From: Xiphydria camelus
Taxonomy: Eukaryota > Arthropoda > Insecta > Hymenoptera > Xiphydriidae
Assembly: GCA_963678675.1 (NCBI GenBank)
Contig: OY783199.1
Coordinates: forward strand, 10,810,356 to 10,874,355
Direction: 5' to 3'
DNA: 64,000 nucleotides
In this document: piece by piece, positions 57,342 through 64,000 of the stretch
Numbering within the stretch: position 1 is the first letter of the stretch
How the letters are laid out: every line of letters starts with the position of its first letter
The notes under the pieces: generated by a model
Told to the model about the DNA's origin: nothing
The model's input: only the letters and a program-made list of their open reading frames with translations
Database searches by the model: none
Translations under genes and position numbers: made by a program

Positions 57342-58470
57342 CTAGCAGCCCGTCCCGGCTTCGCACGGGTAGATTGTGGATTGATTTTGTCCGTCCACCA
57401 TTGTTTAAATACATTTTTAATACAAAACTTTTAGTATTTTTCCCGGGCTACGCAATGGTCATATTGGATTTGACCTTGACCATGACCTTCAAGGTTATAT
57501 CAAGGTCAAATTAATTTGTTTTCACGTTCAAGTGTGTCCTTGACCATTTTTTTCATGTTACCTTTATTGTCAGCGGAGGTCAAATTTAGGTCAAGTATAG
57601 TTCGACTTTTTGAACACCCTGTATAAGATTTACTAACTCAGAAACCTTCGCGGATATGCGTCCAACTGTTCCCCAAATTTGCATCGCAATCGGATGAACG
57701 GTTTAGGAAGACATAATAATCATCAGTACCGGTACTTTTTGAACACCTTTTATAAGATTTACTAACTCAGAAACCTTCGCGGGCATGCGTCCAACCATTC
57801 CCCAAAGTTTCATCGCAATCGGATGAACGGTTTAGGAAGGCATAATGATCATCCGTACCGGTACTGTTTGAACACCCTGTATAAGATTTACTAACTCAAA
57901 CCTTCGCGGATATGCGTCCAACTGTTCCCCAAATTTTCATCGCATCGGATGAACGGTTTAGGGGAAGGCATAATAATCATCCGTACCGGTACTTTTTGAA
58001 CACCCTGTATAAGATTTACTAACTCAGAAACCTTCGCGGGCATGCGTCCAACTTTTCATCGCAATCGGATGAACGGTTTAGGAAGGCATAATAATCATCA
58101 GTACCGGTACTTTTTGAACACCCTGTATAAGATTTACTAACTCGGAAACTTCGCGGGCATGCGTCCAACCATTCCCCAAAGTTTCATCGCAATCGGATGA
58201 ACGGTTTAGGAAGGCATTTGATATTACCTTAAAGGTCACGGTCAAGGTCAAATCCAATACGACCATTGGATAGCCAAGGGAAAATCCTTAAAGTTTTGTA
58301 TTAAACATTTTTCTCTAACATGTTTTCCCGTTGAGATAATCCAGCTTGCGCGAATAGTATGCGCAGTAGCGCCACACACACACTGACGCAGTCACATCTA
58401 CATGGCATACGTCTGACGCTCAATTTCCCAGGAAGGTCCTACCGCAGAGCCATAGCATAGATGTTTACAC
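57342..58470 (-). mobile_element. Helitron-like segment, inverted copy with five tandem units
   Basis: The minus-strand 3' end GGGCTGCTAG|T is at 57342, with hairpin CCCGT..ACGGG. Five units of the CTAAACCGTTCATCCGATTG repeat follow (57600-58210). The far side matches 3890-4080, including GTGTGTGTGGCGCTACTGCG. The first ~75 bp outside the 3' end (57265-57341) also match the sequence after 4768. Confidence 0.8.
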
Positions 58471-58689
58471 ATCAATAATCATAAATAATCTTCCGAATTG
58501 ACACCTTAGTTATCGCTCACGCCACTTCGTAAAACTACTTCCTAGACACGCGCGGTGCTAGCGCGGAAATAATTTCTGAAACAAATAGGCATGAGGCGTG
58601 TAATTCGGTTGGACATCGAAAAAACCCGAATGATTGCTAACTCTCACTTCTGAACATTACTTACCATTTAGGTTTTCAAAGATTCACGA

Positions 58690-59060
58690 TTTCGAGCTTA
58701 GACTTCGATCTCCCGAATTGATAGCCATCGGGAGATCAGACGTTTCACACTTTTCGTAAGAACGCAGCGTAAGAGCGAAAAGCGTCGTCTGATTTCCCGA
58801 TGGCTGTCAATTCGGAAGATTATTTATGATTATTTCTCATCACTTCTACAAATTATTCACTACTAATTCAAAACTTTCCGATTTTGAGGTTACACGAAAC
58901 GCTTCGATCTCCCGAATTGACAGCTATTAGAAGAGCAGTCGACACTTTTCGTTCTTATGCAGCGTACTCGTCTGAAGCCCACTCTAACTGTACCATAAAT
59001 ACTGCCGAAGTCAAGAATTCAGGTCGCAGCTCACCTGCGCGGTTGGTCATGGGACATGCG
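58690..59060. repeat. degenerate CCGTATGTCC-family palindrome
   Basis: Contains CGATCTCCCGAATTGA twice, ACTTTTCGT and ACTGCCGAAGTCAA as in the members at 60424 and 62881. Only the right end (GGGACATGCGGTA) survives. Confidence 0.75.
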
Positions 59061-59790
59061 GTAGAAGAAAAAAACCAAGTTCCACTGAAACTGAGAATAT
59101 ATTCACAGTTAACCATTGTATGGAATTATGTACTATTTCTCTCATTAACGCAACATACCTTGACAACACACTTGCTTTCATTAATTTGGCGGTAATGATT
59201 TCATTACTTTTTTTATCATAATTTTTTGATTATCTTTGGTGATTCGTAAGTTGTTACATGATTACTTTGGAAAGGGAGCTATTTTATTAATTCGTGCTAT
59301 CATACATCGTCGATGTTTTGAAGGGGTCGGGGGGGTTTGTCTCTCGGAAATTCAACGCACACGTACCTGGTGCATCGTTTGTACACTCGAGGATAATAAA
59401 TCTGCCCGACTCGCTTACAATCTACGACCTCAGTGAAGTCTGTAGAGGTCAGTGAGAACAGTAGTTCGTAGAGCTACTAGTATTGTTTAAAAAGTAGAAA
59501 TTGTTTGTCGTTTGTAGTGTAATGAAAAATGCAGTACTGTAGCGTTGCCCCACTAACACTTGACGGATAGTGAGGAGTGGGGCGCTCGATATCCCCACTG
59601 CAGCCATCGAGTGCCCCACTCGTGAGCGTTGCACTTTTCGTTTCGCTCCGATGTTCGTTACGCTCTGATGAGTCATCGCCTCGACTTACCCTACCAGCAG
59701 TAGAGAAGTTTCACTTCAAGGCAAATAAATACAAATAAATATAATAAAATATTGCTATCATTCTATTACCATATTTGCTTTATATTGCAG
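59061..59790. other. upstream intron of the Sidestep-like gene
   Basis: Non-coding by inspection. It ends in the acceptor TATATTGCAG. The part just upstream of the exon (59690-59790) is AT-rich and free of recognisable transposons. Confidence 0.55.
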
Positions 59791-59901
59791 TACCGCCGGA
59801 GCAGCCCGCCATTTTGGATATGTACGGTACGGTCCTGAACAGAACTGTGGGTCCTTATGCGGAAGGAGAGAATCTAATTTTAACCTGTCAAGTAACTGGT
59901 G
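59791..59901 (+). CDS. internal exon of a Sidestep-like Ig-domain protein (partial)
   Basis: A 111-bp exon bounded by TATATTGCAG and GTAAGT. It is symmetric phase 1-1, as is usual for Ig-domain exons. It encodes (V)PPEQPAILDMYGTVLNRTV then GPYAEGENLILTCQVTGG. The PP..P.I.D..G start, the GPY.EG motif and L.C.V.GG ending in the first Ig cysteine match the beginning of an Ig domain in the Drosophila Sidestep family. These are cell-surface adhesion proteins that guide motor axons by binding Beaten-path receptors. Only one strand of the fold is here; the second Cys and the Trp should be in the next exon outside the window. Which Sidestep paralogue it is cannot be told. It is the only convincing host exon, so much of the window is probably intron of, or flanking, this gene. 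Confidence 0.82.
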
Positions 59902-60423
59902 GTAAGTTTTTCGCTGTTTTTTATACCGCACCCGAAAATCCTTCCAAGAATCAAATTTTCTCCCTACGTAACGAGGTATGTAGAGTCTGTGTTAGAAGAA
60001 AGAGAGTGTAGGCGTTTATTTCTACAGTACAAGAGATATCTCTGTCATTCTTTTTAGATGCGATTGTACCGTCAGAGGGCTACGACACAAACACCGATTC
60101 ATTTTAGTATCGCTCGATACCTCGAGGTGGAAGAGTTTGTTGTAAAATGAGTGCCAGGTAGTTTTCCTTTGCAAACACCCAAAAGGACCTAAATTATCGT
60201 TTTTAGCGGCTGCGGAAGCAATTAAAAAGTCAAAAAGTTTCTTCGCAAAGTGGGTCGAGGGGTTTGAGGTATATAAAAACGTTGATGAGACTACGATGAA
60301 CGGGGCTTGAAGCGAGCAACCACAGAAAAGCAGGACAAAGCGATCGTCAATTTATTCAAGAAGACTCACACTCTGCGATTGCGTCATGACTTACTAAATA
60401 ATTGCGCCGTGTAAAATGTGATA
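59902..60423. other. intron after the Sidestep-like exon
   Basis: Begins GTAAGTTTTTCGCTG. No further exon is seen. Confidence 0.6.
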
Positions 60424-60799
60424 CCGTATGTCCGAGCCCAAACTGCTCAAGCGCCGATATCTATGGCCGATAACTTGAAATTTGACTTCGGCAGTGTTGT
60501 CTTTAGAAGAGTGCGCTGCGTGAGAGCGAAAAGTCTAAAACATCTGATTTCTCGATAGCTGTCAATTCGAGAGATCGAAGTATTGAATAATAGACGAAAC
60601 ATTTCGATTTCCCGAATTGACAGCTATCGGGAAATCAGACGTTTGACACTTTTCGCTTTCACACAGCACACACAGCACACTCTTCTCAAGCCAACTCTAA
60701 CAATCAAATTCTCGACCGTCGGCAAACACGGCCGAAGTCAAATTTCAAGATATCGGCCATAGGTATCGGCGTTTGAGCGGTTTGGGCTCGGACATACGG
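60424..60799. mobile_element. palindromic MITE, CCGTATGTCC ends, TA duplication
   Basis: A 376-bp palindrome. The ends CCGTATGTCCGAGCCCAAAC and GTTTGGGCTCGGACATACGG are exact complements. TA flanks at 60422-60423 and 60800-60801. Inner arms CCGATAGCTGTCAATT-type and the complement meet near 60590. Confidence 0.92.
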
Positions 60800-60801
60800 T
60801 A

Positions 60802-61453
60802 TACTTTCATGTAAAAAAGTTACAAAAAATGTCTTTTGTACTTTAAAAAAATTGCGTAGACTTTCTTCTGATACAGACTGTAATACGTAATTCTCGTCGA
60901 AACTCCGAGCGAGATAACGATGCATCGCGATGCTAGATGTTTCTAATAGGTAAAAATAGGTCATGTGGCAAACCGATGAAATTTTCTATATTCGAAGATC
61001 GAATTATTTTATTCGTGTAACGCGAGAATTTCTCTTCACTACATCTCATCTCTCCTATTTTTCTTACCGCTATCGACGATTTCTCTCACAAACAGAAGCC
61101 AAAGGAAAACGTGAAGCACTTTTTCATACAACGACAGCGCATCACCTCCATCGCGACTCGCGAAGCAACGTGATATACATACCTATGAGTGAGATCGCGG
61201 GGTGGCTTAAATGTTAAAGCTTTTATTAAAAGCTTAAACTTCGCATGTCATAATGCTAATAGTGCCATCAAGTCCGATATCGAGGTACTGAAAAATGATA
61301 TCGTTAGTTATAGCTCGCGTTTTGTACCGAGGCTCTAGAAACGTTAATGTTCCCCTCTGGAGGAGTTCTCGAACCCTCTTTCCGCTCCTTTCATTTTCCT
61401 CACCTCCCTCCTCCTCCTTCGCCCAACTCAATCTCTCACCTCACCTCGCTACC
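60802..61453. other. unassigned intronic sequence
   Basis: No exon recognised. Confidence 0.5.
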
Positions 61454-62179
61454 TGTGTGAAGTTAGCACCCCCATGGCGGAATTTCGAAAATTCAAATAC
61501 GTGATGGTTTGTCCTTTGTTTGTCCATGATTGACCATCACTTTGTTTTTCTTTTGTCCAACTCACCGTTTCGGAGATATAGGGGGGGGGGGGGATAAATA
61601 GATACAGTCTCCGTACTCCTTTGCGTCGTTTGTCCAACCCCTGAAACCCCTCTACAAGAAGTTTTTTTTATACAAGTATCTAGAAATGGACGATAGGATG
61701 CCGAGGTGATATCACCGAAAATACGATTTTGAATTTTTTTTACAACAATAGAAACTTCTTGTAGAGGGGTTTCAGGGGTTGGACAAGCGACGCAAAGGAG
61801 TACGGAGACTGTATCTAGAGATGGACAAACGATGCCGAGGTGCAGCCGTATTATATATATTCCTCATATAATATCTATGCGGCGGCGGTCTCCCTCTCTA
61901 TATCTCCGAAACGGTGAGTTGGACAAAAAAACAAAGTGATGGTCAATCATGGACAAACAAAGGACAAACGATCACGCATTTGAATTTTCGAAATTCCGTC
62001 ATGGGGGTACTAGCGTGAAGTTAGCACCCCGACCTACCCCCCGGGGGGGGGGGGGCTATATCTCCGAAACGGTGAGTTGGACAAAAAAAACAAAGTGATG
62101 GTCAATCATGGACAAACAAAGGACAAACGATCACGTATTTGAATTTTCGAAATTCCGCCACGGAGGTGCTAACTTCGCA
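61454..62179. mobile_element. fold-back element with repeated arm
   Basis: The end GTGTGAAGTTAGCACCCCCA pairs with the right end GAGGTGCTAACTTCGCAC. The arms 61480-61670 and 61745-62000 are inverted (TAGAGGGGTTTCAGGGGTTG). The arm segment CTCCGAAACGGTGAGTTGGA is repeated directly at 62052-62165, after a poly(G) run (62042-62054). CACCTCGCT occurs on both flanks, a possible 9-bp duplication. Confidence 0.78.
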
Positions 62180-62356
62180 CTGGTCACCTCGCTTCCTTCC
62201 TTTCTCTATCCCCCCTCTCCCTCGCTCTCCTCCATCCGCCACCCCTCTCCCCGCCCCCACCCCGCCGCACTCTTTTCACCTCCCTCGCCCCTCATCATCC
62301 CTCTTATCATCACCCTCCTTCCTCTCTGTTTAGTATATTAGAAAATATTAAAATTA

Positions 62357-62833
62357 CTAGCTGACCCGGCGAACTTCGTACTGCCTCAGAATCAATAAAA
62401 TGTGGTAACTTAAAAACGAAATGTATTTTAATTACACTTAAATTAATTTAATTCACTTGCAGCAAGGCATTTGCTTTATTGAAACGAATCGAAACGATTC
62501 GCGCAGCATTATTGCACTACTTTCTGTTAAACTATTTGCTGGAGGGGTTGCACTCGGGTCGATTCCCTTCATTGAAGCACCTTGTGATATACGATACTGA
62601 TTAAATTTTTAAAAATTTTCTTACTTTCTGAATACGCGAGGAAACTTCTCTAGAAAAATTAAATTCTTAATACATTTTTTTTTCATAACATTTTCAGATG
62701 TATTAATACTTATTCTGCTATTCGTGGCGGAGACAAATCAAGAATCAAAGGTCATAAAAATCTGTTCAGCCGTTCTTTAGTTATAAATAGTGTAACTAAC
62801 CGGACTTTGTTTTATATATATTATAGCTATAGA
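62357..62833 (-). mobile_element. non-autonomous Helitron, 477 bp
   Basis: The minus strand begins TCTATAGCTATAATATATAT and ends CCGGGTCAGCTAG, with A before and T after. The subterminal stem GGC..GCC lies around TACGAAGTTCGCC. Contains AAAGAACGGCTGAACAGATT, a motif common in insect Helitrons. Different family from 51010-51821. Confidence 0.85.
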
Positions 62834-62880
62834 TTCTGCAGATTATATCGATTCATCGCCAGACTACCTGCGATCGTATA

Positions 62881-63293
62881 CCGTATGTCCCAGGAGAATT
62901 CGAGCAAGTGCCGATACCTATGGCTGATAACTTGGAATTTGACTTCGGTAATGTTTGCCGACGATCAAGAATTTGATAGAGTTGGCTTGAGAAAAGTGCG
63001 CTGTGTGTGCTGCGTGAGAGCGGAAAGTGTCAAACGTCTGATTTCCCGATAGCTGTCAATTCGGGAGATAAAAGTGTTTCGTCTATTATTCAATACTGCG
63101 ATCTCCCGAATTGACTGCTATCGGGAAATCAGACCTTTGACACTTTTCGCTCTCACGCAGCATAGACAGCGCACTCTTCTCAAGCTGATTCTAACTATTA
63201 AAGACTCGACCGTCGGCAAACACTGCCGAAGTCAAATTTCAAGTTATCGGCCATAGGTATCGGCACTTGCTCGAATTCTCCTGGGACATACGG
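62881..63293. mobile_element. palindromic MITE, CCGTATGTCC ends, second short copy
   Basis: A 413-bp palindrome. The ends CCGTATGTCCCAGGAGAATT and AATTCTCCTGGGACATACGG are exact complements. TA flanks at 62879-62880 and 63294-63295. Its outer 30 bp equal the right end of the long copy at 48881 and differ from the copy at 60424. Confidence 0.92.
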
Positions 63294-63295
63294 TA

Positions 63296-63931
63296 CAATA
63301 GGGGAAAACGGGTACAATATTGTAACACGGTAACACTTGTTAAGAGGCCGACATACCAGGCCCACTAGTTTCTACTGCGGGGCAGCGGTGAGATGAGGTA
63401 ATGTCAAAACGCTAGAAGGGGGTGGAGCTACGCGAGGTTAGCGAGGTTACCGAATGCATGCAGTGTGGACACAGTCCGGTCTTACGCCGGCCTCATTGTC
63501 AGTGGCGAGAGCATGGCTCGCTCCCGTTTAGACCAGGATACCGCAGCAGATACGCGGTTCCGAAATGCTTATTGCAACCCGGATTCAAACCCTTGTAACT
63601 TTGAGATGGATTGACCGATTCAAATTTTTAAAAAACCATTGCGTAGTTAATTTGATTGTCTTTAATATTATGTGCAACACGACCTACCTTGCTATTTGAA
63701 TTTTTTAAGTTGCTAGTGCCAGTGTCACCATCTTTGATTTTTGAAAAACCAAATTAGTCTCTAAAGAATGCTCATAAAAAATTACCCTAAACATATTTAA
63801 GTCAATTTTTTAACTTAACGGGTTCAAAAGTTAAAATGGGGGGGGGGGGACTTAATGCGCGCACTGAAGATAGTTATTTAAATATGTTGCACAGGAACGT
63901 TTTCGAGTAACGGCTCCGAATCCATAATATA
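63296..63931. other. unassigned sequence
   Basis: No gene seen. A poly(G) run lies at 63838-63849. Confidence 0.5.
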
Positions 63932-64000
63932 CTAGCGACCCGGCGAACTTCGTACCGCCTCAGAATCAATAAATATTCTGTTAACTTAAAAACGATATGT
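63932..64000 (-). mobile_element. Helitron 3' end, cut by window edge
   Basis: The minus-strand terminus CCGGGTCGCTAG|T and adjoining sequence match the 3' end of the 62357-62833 Helitron (for example AGTTCGCCGGGT). The rest lies beyond the window. Confidence 0.85.

Noticed and set aside
58884..59195. 103-codon frame upstream of the Sidestep-like exon as an additional exon
   Set aside because: Its first half is the degenerate CCGTATGTCC-family palindrome, and the rest lacks Ig features.

Overview
This 64-kb window is nuclear DNA of an arthropod, almost certainly an insect; I cannot name the order. The evidence is one spliced Ig-domain exon of the Sidestep type, 5S-rRNA-derived sequence, and an insect-style transposon load (Transib, piggyBac, Tc1/mariner, PIF/Harbinger MITEs, Helitrons, a non-LTR retrotransposon, Mutator-like remnants). 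Only the 111-bp exon at 59791-59901 looks like an ordinary host gene. Nearly everything else is nested mobile DNA, much of it palindromic or fold-back.

Layout. 1-1271: 3' end of a non-LTR retrotransposon. 2842-2976: a MITE. 3712-7880: a ~320-bp repeat cluster interrupted by a 2.4-kb piggyBac-type element (TTAA sites) that carries a Helitron-like segment, and by a 140-bp Harbinger MITE. 7955-8215: a remnant of Transib subterminal repeats. 8878-10550: a decayed Mutator-like transposase. 12.1-15.8 kb: a MITE, a TIR element and a mariner rebuilt as a fold-back. 16232-29081: a 12.85-kb element (TIR beginning CCCAGGTAGCA, TA duplication, ACGTC-rich ends, 5S-like segment) stuffed with minisatellites, two large palindromes and a complete Transib. 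29-33 kb: nested palindromes. 33.6-35.5 kb: fragments of a Cys-rich transposon protein on the minus strand. 37.5-40.5 kb: palindromic elements. 41248-45510: a 4.3-kb TIR transposon with a four-exon DUF7869-type gene. 46-55 kb: a second copy of the 15-16/29-31 kb repeat, itself split by a second CCCAGGTAGC element (50783-53825) that contains a clean Helitron. 55.2-56.9 kb: a Tc1/mariner with an intact transposase. 57.3-58.5 kb: inverted copy of the Helitron-like segment. 58.7-64 kb: the Sidestep-like exon, TA-flanked palindromic MITEs and two more Helitron ends.

Main result. 23245-28096 is a structurally complete Transib-type (RAG1-related) element. Its 43-bp terminal inverted repeats open with CACAGTG, the heptamer of V(D)J recombination signals. 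It is flanked by a 5-bp GC-rich duplication (CGTCG). A two-exon gene encodes an uninterrupted 701-aa protein with a RAG1-core-like layout. Several other insertions are proved by empty sites within this same window, because related repeat copies lack them: the piggyBac, the Harbinger MITE, both CCCAGGTAGC elements and a 253-bp TA MITE. All family calls come from motifs recognised by eye; no database search was possible.
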